Assembly (NCBI GenBank): GCA_958407465.1
Contig: CATYIV010000009.1
Coordinates: forward strand, 1-64,000
DNA length: 64,000 nt
Direction: 5' to 3'
Origin: an uncultured Collinsella sp.
GTDB lineage: Bacteria > Actinomycetota > Coriobacteriia > Coriobacteriales > Coriobacteriaceae
The notes below the pieces were generated by a model. The model was given only the letters and a program-made list of their open reading frames with translations, was not told the DNA's origin and ran no database searches. Below, piece by piece: positions 17,772 to 25,253 of the stretch (its first letter is position 1; every line of letters starts with the position of its first letter). Both the position numbers and the translations under genes were made by a program.

Positions 17772-19117
17772 CGGGCGCCGCCTTCCCCACCTGCACCACG
17801 CGCGCTGACGAGGAACACGGGGTTTTGCGCCTTCATAAGATGGTGCGAGCCTACAGCCTCGGCGCGGGCGGCCGACACCTGGCACGCCTCGAACCCCTTA
17901 AAGCGCGAACCCGAGAGGAGCGCGCACGCCTCGGTGAGCGTCTCAACGGTGACGCATGGCACGCACAGGCGAACCTGCGAGTTCTTCTCGAGCGCCGCCC
18001 CCACGATGGAGGGAAGCTCGCCCGCGCTCCCGCCGACGAACACGGCGTCGGGGACGGGCAGTTTCGCGAGCGATTCGGGGGCGACACCGGAGACCGCATG
18101 CACGTTGCCGCACCCGAATGCATCCGCGTTCTCTCGGATGAGCCGCACGCCGGCCGCGTTGCGCTCGACCGCCCATACCGACCCCGCTCGCGCGACGAGT
18201 GCCGCCTCGATCGACACGCTCCCCGTGCCGGCGCCGACGTCCCACACGGTGTCGGTCGCAGTAAGGCACAGCTTCGCGAGCGCGACGGCGCGCACCTCCT
18301 GCTTGGTCATGGGAACGTCGCCGCGGATGAAGAGCTCGTCGGGAATGCCCGAGGAAGCGTACGGCCAGCGGGAGCTCGCGGCGCGGGATGCGCCCGCAGA
18401 GTCCGCCACGGAAGAAGCCGCCGAGAGCGCAGACGCGCCGGCCGGCGCCTCGGAGGCTGCGCTATAGCCCGCAGGCGACCCGGCGCCGCCTGCGAACTCT
18501 ATAAGCATCACGTTCAAGTCGTCGAACGTCTGACCTGCGATTTCACTTGCGGTCGCACAGGTGATGCGCTCGTCGGGGTACGACAGGCGCTCGGCCACCG
18601 TCACGCGCGCGTCCCCGAAGCCCGCCTGCACAAGCTCGCCCGAAAGCCGCGAGGGGTCTTCCCCGCCCGACGTGACGAGGAAGAGCTCACCTGCGCGCTC
18701 GGCCTCGGCCACGATGTCGCATGCCACGCCGTGAGCACTCGCGAAGCGCCAATCCTGCCATGGACGCGCGAGGCGCGCGGCGAGATACGACGCTGAGCTT
18801 ATGCCGGGAATGATGCGCACGTCCACCCGCGCGTCGCCGGAGAGCGCCTCCACCAGGCGGCGCGCGCCGCTGAACAGCCCCACATCGCCCGTCATCACGA
18901 CCACGGCGCGCTGCCACGACGCCGCATCGGTGAGCGCAGCGACGATGTCCGCCGTCTTCACGAGCTCGCATCTCACCACGTCGGGCAGCACGTCGATGCC
19001 GACAAGCGCGCGATGAGCGCCGATGACCACGTCGGCGATGTCGATCGCGTCGAGCGCCGCGCGCGAGAGCAAGTCGGGGTTTCCGGGCCCCGCCCCGATG
19101 ATCGTTACCTTTCGCAT
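17768..19117 (-). CDS. cbiET: Fused cobalt-precorrin-7 C5-methyltransferase (CbiE) and C15-methyltransferase/decarboxylase (CbiT)
   Basis: This fusion corresponds to CobL and both methylates and decarboxylates the ring. CbiE occupies residues 1 to about 205 (IIGAGPGNPDLLSR, VVVMTGDVGLFSG, IIPGISSASYLAARL). An Ala/Ser-rich linker of roughly 40 residues follows (SAASEAPAGASALSAASS). CbiT runs from about residue 250 to the end (MTKQEVRAVALAKL, DVGAGTGSVSIEAAL, VFVGGSAGELPSIV). ATG 19117 has GGGAGA upstream and overlaps cbiH by 13 bases. The order fits an anaerobic, cobalt-early pathway. Confidence 0.93.
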   Translation of the reverse strand: MRKVTIIGAGPGNPDLLSRAALDAIDIADVVIGAHRALVGIDVLPDVVRCELVKTADIVAALTDAASWQRAVVVMTGDVGLFSGARRLVEALSGDARVDVRIIPGISSASYLAARLARPWQDWRFASAHGVACDIVAEAERAGELFLVTSGGEDPSRLSGELVQAGFGDARVTVAERLSYPDERITCATASEIAGQTFDDLNVMLIEFAGGAGSPAGYSAASEAPAGASALSAASSVADSAGASRAASSRWPYASSGIPDELFIRGDVPMTKQEVRAVALAKLCLTATDTVWDVGAGTGSVSIEAALVARAGSVWAVERNAAGVRLIRENADAFGCGNVHAVSGVAPESLAKLPVPDAVFVGGSAGELPSIVGAALEKNSQVRLCVPCVTVETLTEACALLSGSRFKGFEACQVSAARAEAVGSHHLMKAQNPVFLVSARGAGGEGGAR

Positions 19118-19851
19118 GGAATCTCCCGATACCCGCGCGGCGTGACCATACGGCCGCCTACGCGCTTCGTGCCCGCGTTGCCGACGAACACGGTGGTGAA
19201 CATGTCGGCATCGAGCTCCCCCAGCTCGGAGAGCCTGCACATGCCCGACTGCTGCCCCTCGCGCCCGATGTTGCGTACCCAACCGCAGAGCGTGTCGGGG
19301 TCCTTCCATTCGAGCATAATCTTCGCCGCGCGCGAGAGCCTGTCGGCGCGCTTTCTGCTGCGCGGGTTGTACAAACAGATGCAGAAGTCGGCGCTCGCCA
19401 CGGCGGCGAGCCTGCGCTCGATAACCTCCCATGGCGTGAGCAGGTCGGAGAGCGACACGACCGCGAAGTCGTGGGCAAGCGGGGCGCCGAGCACCGCAGA
19501 CCCGCTCTGAGCCGCGGTGGCCCCGGCGATAACTTCCACGTCTACATCGGGGTAGTCCTCCGCAAGCTCCAGCACGGGGCTCGCCATGCCGTACACGCCC
19601 GCGTCACCGCTGCACACGAGCGCCACGGCTTCTCCGCTCTGCGCGCGCGAAAGCGCCAGGCGGCACCGTTCGACCTCGTGCATCATCGGCGTCGCGAGAT
19701 GCGCCGCGTCGGGCACGGCGGCGAGCGCGAGCTCCACGTATTTCGTGTACCCCACAACGATGTCGGCCGCCTCGAGCGCGCGCCGGGCCGCAATCGTCAT
19801 GCCGTCGGGGCCGCCCGGGCCGATCCCCACCACGAAGAGCTTTCCCATCAC
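19105..19851 (-). CDS. cbiH: Cobalt-precorrin-3 C17-methyltransferase
   Basis: SAM-dependent ring-contraction methyltransferase of the tetrapyrrole methylase family. FVVGIGPGGPDGMT lies near the start, then VALVCSGDAGVYGMASPVLE, VIAGATAAQSGSAVLGAPL and FCICLYNPRSRKRAD, all typical of CobJ/CbiH. It is 248 residues long, so there is no CbiG or sirohydrochlorin domain fusion. ATG 19851 overlaps the cbiG stop by four bases. Confidence 0.95.
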   Translation of the reverse strand: MMGKLFVVGIGPGGPDGMTIAARRALEAADIVVGYTKYVELALAAVPDAAHLATPMMHEVERCRLALSRAQSGEAVALVCSGDAGVYGMASPVLELAEDYPDVDVEVIAGATAAQSGSAVLGAPLAHDFAVVSLSDLLTPWEVIERRLAAVASADFCICLYNPRSRKRADRLSRAAKIMLEWKDPDTLCGWVRNIGREGQQSGMCRLSELGELDADMFTTVFVGNAGTKRVGGRMVTPRGYREIPCER

Positions 19852-20981
19852 CGCTCCTTAAACGAAAGTTCGATAGTTACCTTGGAAAACGCGACGGTCA
19901 CGCCGCCGTGAGCGAGCTTCGAGAAGATAAGCTTGCCCCCGTCCGCGAGTGCCGCGCGCTCGCACACGTTGTCGACCCCCACCGTCGCGCGCACGAAATC
20001 AGATGGCGAAACGCTGCCTTCGACCTGCGACAACTCCTCTGCGGAATACGTCGCAAGCGGGATATTCCGCGCGCGGCAGAAGGCGAGCAGACCCTCCTCG
20101 TGCGCCTTCACGTCGATCGTTGCCGCCTTGCGCACGGCCGAAGGCGAGATACCCGCCTGCCCGCACGCGAGAAGAAACGCCTCCTCGATCGCTTCGGCGC
20201 ACGCACCGCGACGGCACCCTATGCCCGCAACGATGCAGGGCACGACAAGGCGAAGCGGCTCGGGCGCAGGCGCCTGCGCCCGCACGCCCGCCGGCTTCCC
20301 CGTCTCACCGGCGGGCACGACCTCGCCCGTTGTCTCCGCCGCGCGAACGGACGCACCTGCATTCGCGTCAGCGAACGGCGACACGACGATATCGGCCCGA
20401 GCGCGGTCGGACGCAATGTCAACCCCCTCAGGCGGCTGTCCCGAAATCGGCATGTCGGAATAGAGCGCCACGCGCCCGCCCGAAAGCAGCCGCGCCGACA
20501 CTCGCTTGATGGCCTCGGGATTCGAAACGGCGAGCCCCGCACAGCGCGCCCACGTATCCACCGCCCACACGCCGCGGACGTCGGTCGCCGTGGTGATGAC
20601 GGGGATGGCCCCTGCCGCGCGTGCCACAGTTTGCGCAAGCTCGTTCGCACCGCCCAAATGCCCCGACAAAAGCGGGACGGCAAAGCGCCCACCCTCGTCG
20701 ATCACCACAACCGCGGGATCGTTTGCCTTCGAGGCGACATGCGGCGCGATCGCCCGCACGGCGATGCCCGCCGCGCCCACGAACAGAAGCGCGTCCGACG
20801 CTTCCCACGCGAGCGCCGTCCATGCGCGCAGGTCGGCCTTCCCCTCGCCGAACCCGCGCGAAACGGAAACGTTCCAGCCAGGGTCATCTTCACCTGTCTG
20901 CGCGCAATCGGAAAGCGCGCGTGCGGTGCGCTCCGCCAACGCATACCCCCTCTCAGTGAACGCTATGCAGGAAACCCTCAT
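19848..20981 (-). CDS. cbiG: Cobalt-precorrin-5A hydrolase CbiG
   Basis: Opens the delta-lactone of cobalt-precorrin-5A with loss of a two-carbon unit. This step marks the anaerobic pathway. The N-terminal part (DALLFVGAAGIAVRAIAPH), central part (VPLLSGHLGGANELAQ and TATDVRGVWAVDTWA) and C-terminal part (VAGIGCRRGACAEAIEEA, FCRARNIPLATYSAEEL) are all present. Between the central and C-terminal parts a roughly 40-residue Ala/Gly/Pro-rich linker is seen. Length 377. It begins immediately after the stop of the cbiL remnant. Confidence 0.94.
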   Translation of the reverse strand: MRVSCIAFTERGYALAERTARALSDCAQTGEDDPGWNVSVSRGFGEGKADLRAWTALAWEASDALLFVGAAGIAVRAIAPHVASKANDPAVVVIDEGGRFAVPLLSGHLGGANELAQTVARAAGAIPVITTATDVRGVWAVDTWARCAGLAVSNPEAIKRVSARLLSGGRVALYSDMPISGQPPEGVDIASDRARADIVVSPFADANAGASVRAAETTGEVVPAGETGKPAGVRAQAPAPEPLRLVVPCIVAGIGCRRGACAEAIEEAFLLACGQAGISPSAVRKAATIDVKAHEEGLLAFCRARNIPLATYSAEELSQVEGSVSPSDFVRATVGVDNVCERAALADGGKLIFSKLAHGGVTVAFSKVTIELSFKER

Positions 20982-21215
20982 CTAGCGCACCACCATCGTC
21001 GAGAAGTAGCTGCCCCGATCGGGCACATCGTCGAGCGAGCAGTACACGCGCTCGCCCGGAAGCCCACAGTCCTCTACGAGCTCGGCACCGTCGAAGGCGC
21101 CCTCCTCGCGAAGGATGCGCTTCGTGTCCGCAAACGAGCGGCGCGCCTTCATGACCACCTTCGTCCCCGGCCAGCCGATTGCGCGGCCCACCCCATACAG
21201 CACGCCTTTACTCAT
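20982..21215 (-). pseudogene. cbiL: cbiL (cobalt-precorrin-2 C20-methyltransferase) with a large in-frame internal deletion
   Basis: Intact CbiL/CobI proteins are about 230-240 residues. This frame encodes 77: the normal first residues (MSKGVLYGVG), then directly a C-terminal CbiL segment (GTKVVMKARRSFADTKRIL ... GLPGERVY ... YFSTMVVR). The GPGDPE SAM-binding motif and the whole catalytic middle, roughly 150 codons, are missing. The frame is kept, the ATG still overlaps the cbiD stop by eight bases (ATGAGTAA), and cbiG starts one base after its stop, so downstream coupling should survive. The product cannot methylate C20. A full copy elsewhere in the genome is possible. Confidence 0.82.
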
Positions 21216-22392
21216 ACGTCGCCCCCAATTCCCCGATAACTGCATCGGCACCCGACGTGCGGAAAAGCTCGCGGCGCTCGGCGTCGAACACGACCGCGGC
21301 GATGTCGCATGCGCCCGCCGCGCGGCGGCGCAACCTGTCCTCGATTGCCGCAGCGAGCGAGGCGCGCGCAGCGTCCCCCACGCCGGCGGCCTCGATTACC
21401 TCGAGCGCCGCCGTGGTCGTGACCGACGACATGATCTCGCGCACGGTCTTCGCACCCGCGCCGGCCAAGGCCGCGTGGGCGGCCAGAATCTCCGCGCGGC
21501 AGTCGGCGGTACGTGAATGGGTGTCCATGATGCCGCCAGCGACCTTCACCAGCTTGCCGATGTGTCCCACAAGAAGGACATAGGTGAATCCCTCGCGAAC
21601 GCAGCAATCAATCGCATCGCCCACAAAGTTGGAGATGAAGACCACCGGCGCACCGTTTAGGTGGAAATGCCCCGAGATGAACTGCCCGCCGTAGTTGCCG
21701 GGCGTGAGCACGACTCCGCGCCGCCCCATAGCCGCATGCTGCCGGATCTCGAGCTCGATGCTGTCGCGCAAGGCGGCGAGGCTGCGCGGCTCGACGATGC
21801 CCGTCGTGCCCAGGATGGAGATGCCGTCCTTTATCCCCAGGTGCGGGTTGAAGGTCTTTTCGGCAAGGGCAACACCCTCGGGTACCGAAATCGTCACAGC
21901 AATGTTTCCAGAAAAGCCGTGCGCGGCGCACACCTCACGCACCGCCGAAGTAATCATCGCGCGCGGCGTCGCGTTGATGGCGGCCGCCCCCACCGGCTGC
22001 TCGAGCCCGGGCAACGTCACGCGCCCCACGCCCACGCCGCCATCGACGGAAACTTCCGATTCGTGCGCGGGCACGTCCTTGCTGCCCGCAGTACCCGTGC
22101 CCGACCCCGCATGTTCCACGCGCGCGTACACGAGCACGCCGTCGGTCACATCGGCGTCGTCGCCTGCATCCTTTCGCACGGCGCACTGGGCGCACCCCTC
22201 GCCGATGTATGCATCGACCACGTCCGTCTCGACGGGCAGCCCGCCGGGGGTGACGATCGACACGCGGCCGACGGGCTTTCGTGACAAGAGCATCTCGCAG
22301 GCCGCCTTCGCCGCGAGCGCGGCGCAGCTCCCCGTGGTATAGCCGCAGCGCAGGCGGGTCGTCCCGGTATATATGTAGTGCTCGAAGGCCAC
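21208..22392 (-). CDS. cbiD: Cobalt-precorrin-5B C1-methyltransferase
   Basis: SAM-dependent C1 methylation specific to the anaerobic pathway. The family start RCGYTTGSCAALAAKAA lies near residue 15. VGRVTLPGLEQPVGAAAIN, GTTGIVEPRSLAAL, VVLTPGNYGGQF and VGHIGKLVKVAGG..DTHSRTADCRAEI follow. An extra 20-residue Gly/Ser/Thr stretch sits before VDGGVGVGRV. The GTG at 22392 follows the cbiF stop by one base and places the start where homology begins; the longer frame into cbiF is not used. Length 394. Confidence 0.93.
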   Translation of the reverse strand: MAFEHYIYTGTTRLRCGYTTGSCAALAAKAACEMLLSRKPVGRVSIVTPGGLPVETDVVDAYIGEGCAQCAVRKDAGDDADVTDGVLVYARVEHAGSGTGTAGSKDVPAHESEVSVDGGVGVGRVTLPGLEQPVGAAAINATPRAMITSAVREVCAAHGFSGNIAVTISVPEGVALAEKTFNPHLGIKDGISILGTTGIVEPRSLAALRDSIELEIRQHAAMGRRGVVLTPGNYGGQFISGHFHLNGAPVVFISNFVGDAIDCCVREGFTYVLLVGHIGKLVKVAGGIMDTHSRTADCRAEILAAHAALAGAGAKTVREIMSSVTTTAALEVIEAAGVGDAARASLAAAIEDRLRRRAAGACDIAAVVFDAERRELFRTSGADAVIGELGATYE

Positions 22393-22393
22393 G

Positions 22394-23185
22394 CTAGCTG
22401 CTCGCCTTCCGATACCCCGTGGCAAACGAAGGGTCGTAAAGCTTGCTGCGCTCGTACGACTCCGCTTGCGCGCCGTCGTGCGCAAGCCCGCCGCGAGCTC
22501 CGAGCACGCGGCCCACCACCACGAGCGCCGTGCGGTCGATGCCCTCTCGCGCGCCCGCGTCGGCGAGCGTGCCCACTGTGCATCGCACCACGCGCTCCTC
22601 AGGCCAGGTCGCCTTGTACACGAGCGCCGCCGGCTCGTCGGAGCTGCGGCCCGCGGCCAAAAGCTCGGCGGAAAGCTCGGCGAGCATACCCGAGCTCAGG
22701 AAGATGACCATAGTCGAGCCGCTTTCCGCCATGGTGCGCATGCCCTCGCCCGCGGGCATGGGGGTGCGCCCGGAAAGCCGCGTGATCACGACCGACTGGC
22801 TGATTCCCGGCAGCGTGTATTCCTGGCGAAGCGCCGCCGCGGCACCGCAAAAGCTCGACACGCCGGGCACCACCTCGTAGTCCACGCCGCGCGCGTCGAG
22901 TGCGTCCATCTGCTCCTGGATGGCGCCGTATAGGCACGGGTCACCCGTGTGCAGGCGCACCACTTCCTCGCCCCGCGCATCCGCCGCACACATCACGTCG
23001 AGCACTTCCTCCAAGGTCATGTGCGCGCTGTCGTAGACGACGCAGGATTCCTTGCAATCGGCGAGCAGCTCGGGGTTCACAAGGCTCCCCGCCCAAACGA
23101 CCACGTCGGCCGCGCGCAGAAGGCGCGCCCCGCGCAGCGTGATAAGGTCGGCGGCGCCCGAGCCTGCGCCAACGATATGAATCAT
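22394..23185 (-). CDS. cbiF: Cobalt-precorrin-4 C11-methyltransferase
   Basis: First confidently called gene of the operon. It is a tetrapyrrole methylase with IHIVGAGSGAADLITLRG at the start, VVRLHTGDPCLYGAIQEQMDAL, VVPGVSSFCGAAAAL and VVITRLSGRTPMP, all CobM/CbiF hallmarks. ATG 23185 follows GGGAAGG by six bases, and the family start fits exactly. Length 263. It is transcribed away from the riboswitch-controlled cbiK module, with 458 bases between the two starts. Confidence 0.95.
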   Translation of the reverse strand: MIHIVGAGSGAADLITLRGARLLRAADVVVWAGSLVNPELLADCKESCVVYDSAHMTLEEVLDVMCAADARGEEVVRLHTGDPCLYGAIQEQMDALDARGVDYEVVPGVSSFCGAAAALRQEYTLPGISQSVVITRLSGRTPMPAGEGMRTMAESGSTMVIFLSSGMLAELSAELLAAGRSSDEPAALVYKATWPEERVVRCTVGTLADAGAREGIDRTALVVVGRVLGARGGLAHDGAQAESYERSKLYDPSFATGYRKASS

Positions 23186-23207
23186 CCGAGCCTTCCCTTC
23201 CCGTTTC

Positions 23208-23312
23208 TCATCGCAACCGTTTACGCCGCCCTTCGCACAGCGGGCAAAACACGGCGCCTGCGGCGGCAATCAGCGCAAATACGCAGGCAGGAGGCGCAAT
23301 GCCGCCCGCCAT
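23208..23312 (-). CDS. Possible small membrane protein with a CxxC motif, operon leader
   Basis: A 34-codon frame starting MAGGIAPPACVFALIAA and ending AVFCPLCEGRRKRLR lies 22 bases before cbiF on the same strand. It has one hydrophobic segment, then CPLC and a basic tail, the layout of a tiny membrane-anchored protein. It has no good ribosome binding site at this ATG, and the frame stays open further upstream with alternative starts. I do not recognise a family. Confidence 0.35.
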   Translation of the reverse strand: MAGGIAPPACVFALIAAAGAVFCPLCEGRRKRLR

Positions 23313-23316
23313 GGCT

Positions 23317-23345
23317 TTGACACGTTCACAAGTGCCCACTATCAT
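23317..23345 (+). promoter_or_regulatory. Strong sigma-70-type promoter upstream of the cobalamin riboswitch
   Basis: TTGACA (23317-23322), a 17-base spacer, then TATCAT (23340-23345). It lies about 75 bases before the riboswitch core and points toward cbiK. Confidence 0.75.
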
Positions 23346-23419
23346 AGTAAAAGTTTCGGCAACGAGCATATGACAATCGGATAAAAGGAAATGACCGGCG
23401 CGGCGCCCGCACAGCCCGC

Positions 23420-23525
23420 GCTGGCTTGCGGAGGGAACCAGGTGGGAATCCTGGGCAAGGGACATTACTGTATAGGACGCGCGGGCGAACCGCCTCGCGC
23501 CCCAAGCCAGACTGCTTCGCCTTTT
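23420..23525 (+). ncRNA. Cobalamin riboswitch upstream of cbiK
   Basis: The conserved core is present in order: GAGGGAA, then the stem-loop CCAGGTGGGAATCCTGG, then CAAGGGACATTACTGT, a variable GC stem, and a B12-box-like AAGCCAGACTGC. CTGGCTT at 23421-23427 can pair with AAGCCAG at 23504-23510. CACGGC-ATC-GCCGTG at 23529-23543 may be part of the expression platform. The start codon of cbiK is about 120 bases downstream, so high cobalamin probably represses the cbiK and ABC module. Confidence 0.8.
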
Positions 23526-23643
23526 CCTCACGGCATCGCCGTGGCGTTAGCTCCTTGTGAACCCCGAGGGGTGCGCTTTTCTTTCGCTTGTGCCGACAAG
23601 CAACTGTCGCCGGGGGACCGGCAAACCGAGGAAAGGAAAAACC

Positions 23644-24570
23644 ATGTCCGACCAGATGTCACGCCGCGGCTTCATGGGCGCCGCAGCAACCGGAGCCGTC
23701 GCGCTCGCCGGAGTCGCGCTCGCGGGCTGCTCCAACACCTCCGCGAGTTCCGAGAAATCGAGTGAAAAGGAGAAGGCCGTGAAGCCGGTCATCCTCGTCA
23801 CGAGCTTCGGCACGAGCTACAACGACTCGCGCCACATCACCATCGGCGCCATCGAAGACGCTATCCGCGAGAAGTACTGGCAGGACTACGACATCCGCCG
23901 CGCCTTCACCGCGCAGATCATCATCGACAAGCTGAAGAAGCGCGACGGCATCACGATCGACAACATGACCGAGGCGCTCGACCGCTGCGTGGAAGACGGC
24001 GTGAAGGAAATCGTCGTGCAGCCGACGCATCTCATGGGTGGCCTGGAATACACCGACGTGAAAGACGAGCTCGACAAGTACGCCGACAAGTTCGACAAAA
24101 TCTCGCTCGGCGACCCGCTGCTCACCTCCGACGACGACTACAAGAAGGTGGCCGCAGCCATTAAGGAGAACATGGCGTCCTTCGACGACGGCAAGACGGC
24201 GCTGTGCCTCATGGGTCACGGCACCGAAGCCGATTCCAACGCCGACTATGCCAAGATGCAGGAAGTGTTTAAGAACGAGGGCTTGACGCAGTTCTTCGTC
24301 GGCACCGTCGAGGCTGAACCGACCTGCGAGGATGTTATCGCCGCCGCGAGCGCCGCAGGCTACAAGAAGGCCGTGCTCGCGCCGTTCATGGTGGTCGCGG
24401 GCGACCACGCGAACAACGACATGGCAGACGAGACCGACCCCGACAGCTGGGCTGCGAAGTTCGTGGCCGCCGGCTTCGAAGTGACGTGCCTGCTCCAGGG
24501 TCTGGGACAGAACGTCGCGGTCGACGAAATCTACGTCTCGCACGTGGACGACGCCATCGCCAAGCTGTAA
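23644..24570 (+). CDS. cbiK: Exported sirohydrochlorin cobaltochelatase-like lipoprotein (CbiK family)
   Basis: CbiK inserts Co2+ into sirohydrochlorin. Here residues 1-29 are a Tat-type lipoprotein signal: MSRRGFM twin-arginine motif at 5-11, hydrophobic stretch, lipobox LAGC with Cys29. The mature chelatase domain starts near residue 47 (KPVILVTSFGTSYNDSR). Expected metal/porphyrin residues are kept: His192 (LMGHGT), Glu223 (TVEAEP), His255 (GDHANND). Exported CbiK homologues are known in Desulfovibrio, where a role in heme or metal handling was proposed. Its place at the head of a riboswitch-controlled uptake operon suggests capture of cobalt or a tetrapyrrole outside the membrane, or supply of chelated precursor; this is inference. 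GGAAAGGAAA precedes the ATG. Confidence 0.9.
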   Translation: MSDQMSRRGFMGAAATGAVALAGVALAGCSNTSASSEKSSEKEKAVKPVILVTSFGTSYNDSRHITIGAIEDAIREKYWQDYDIRRAFTAQIIIDKLKKRDGITIDNMTEALDRCVEDGVKEIVVQPTHLMGGLEYTDVKDELDKYADKFDKISLGDPLLTSDDDYKKVAAAIKENMASFDDGKTALCLMGHGTEADSNADYAKMQEVFKNEGLTQFFVGTVEAEPTCEDVIAAASAAGYKKAVLAPFMVVAGDHANNDMADETDPDSWAAKFVAAGFEVTCLLQGLGQNVAVDEIYVSHVDDAIAKL

Positions 24571-24607
24571 ACTCGCCGCGCACGGGGGCGCCGGTCGCGT
24601 CCCCGTG

Positions 24608-24650
24608 CAACGGGCATGCGCCTTCCCCGACTGACGGCGCATGCCCGTTG
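24608..24650. terminator. Strong inverted repeat between cbiK and the next gene
   Basis: A perfect 15-base stem, CAACGGGCATGCGCC with GGCGCATGCCCGTTG, and a 13-base loop. A second GCACGGGG/CCCCGTGC hairpin overlaps just upstream. No T run follows, so it may be a processing or partial-termination site lowering expression of the transporter genes relative to cbiK. Confidence 0.55.
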
Positions 24651-24715
24651 CATTCGCATCCCGCCCGCCCACCGCACGGCGCGGGCGGTCGAAGCGATTG
24701 AAAGGAACCCCCTCC

Positions 24716-25249
24716 ATGTTGAAGAAAACCCTCGCCTTCGCCCTGTCAGCGGCGCTTTTCGCGTTCTCGCTCGCCGGCTGCGGCGGAAATTCAATCGACA
24801 GCGCAAAGGCAAGCGATGCCGATTCCCAGGAAAAGACCGAACAGGCGGCCGATGCGCCCGAGGGCGCAAGCGCTGCCCCCATCACCGCCGACAAGGTGGC
24901 CGACGGCACCTATCCGATCACCGTAGATTCCAGCTCGAACATGTTCAGGATTGTGGACGCCCAGCTCATCGTGGAAAACGGCTCCATGCACTGCGTGATG
25001 ACGCTTTCCGGCACGGGCTACGGCAAGCTCTTCATGGGCACGGGCGACGAGGCTGCCGCCGCGAGCGAGGCCGACTTCATCCCCTATGTGGAAAACGCGG
25101 AAGGCAAGTACACCTACGACGTGCCCGTTGAAGCGCTCGACGAGGACACCGCCTGCGCCGCGTGGAGTATTAGAAAAGAGCAGTGGTACGACCGCACGCT
25201 CGTGTTCGAATCCGCCGGCGTCGATCTGCGCGCCGACGCACTGAAGTAA
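24716..25249 (+). CDS. Small lipoprotein with one beta-sandwich-like domain, probably uptake-associated
   Basis: The 177-residue protein has a lipoprotein signal (lipobox LAGC, Cys at about 22), a Ser/Ala/Glu-rich linker, and one compact domain from about residue 55. That domain contains YPITVDSSSNMFRIVDAQL, MTLSGTGYGKLFMG and YDVPVEALDEDTACAAWS. The same kind of domain, in a different version, lies at the N-terminus of the next protein (TITWSSSNYDKMTVDG ... FEIPVTLDEDIAVSAE). The pattern recalls the ligand-binding domains attached to heme or iron uptake lipoproteins of Gram-positives, but I cannot name the family. GAAAGGAA precedes the ATG. It is co-directional with cbiK and four bases before the binding-protein gene. 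Confidence 0.75.
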   Translation: MLKKTLAFALSAALFAFSLAGCGGNSIDSAKASDADSQEKTEQAADAPEGASAAPITADKVADGTYPITVDSSSNMFRIVDAQLIVENGSMHCVMTLSGTGYGKLFMGTGDEAAAASEADFIPYVENAEGKYTYDVPVEALDEDTACAAWSIRKEQWYDRTLVFESAGVDLRADALK

Positions 25250-25253
25250 CGCC

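Noticed and set aside
23186-23400. A second cobalamin riboswitch on the minus strand ahead of cbiF
   Set aside because: I could not find the GGTG..AATCC core or a B12 box on that strand; only the plus-strand element fits.
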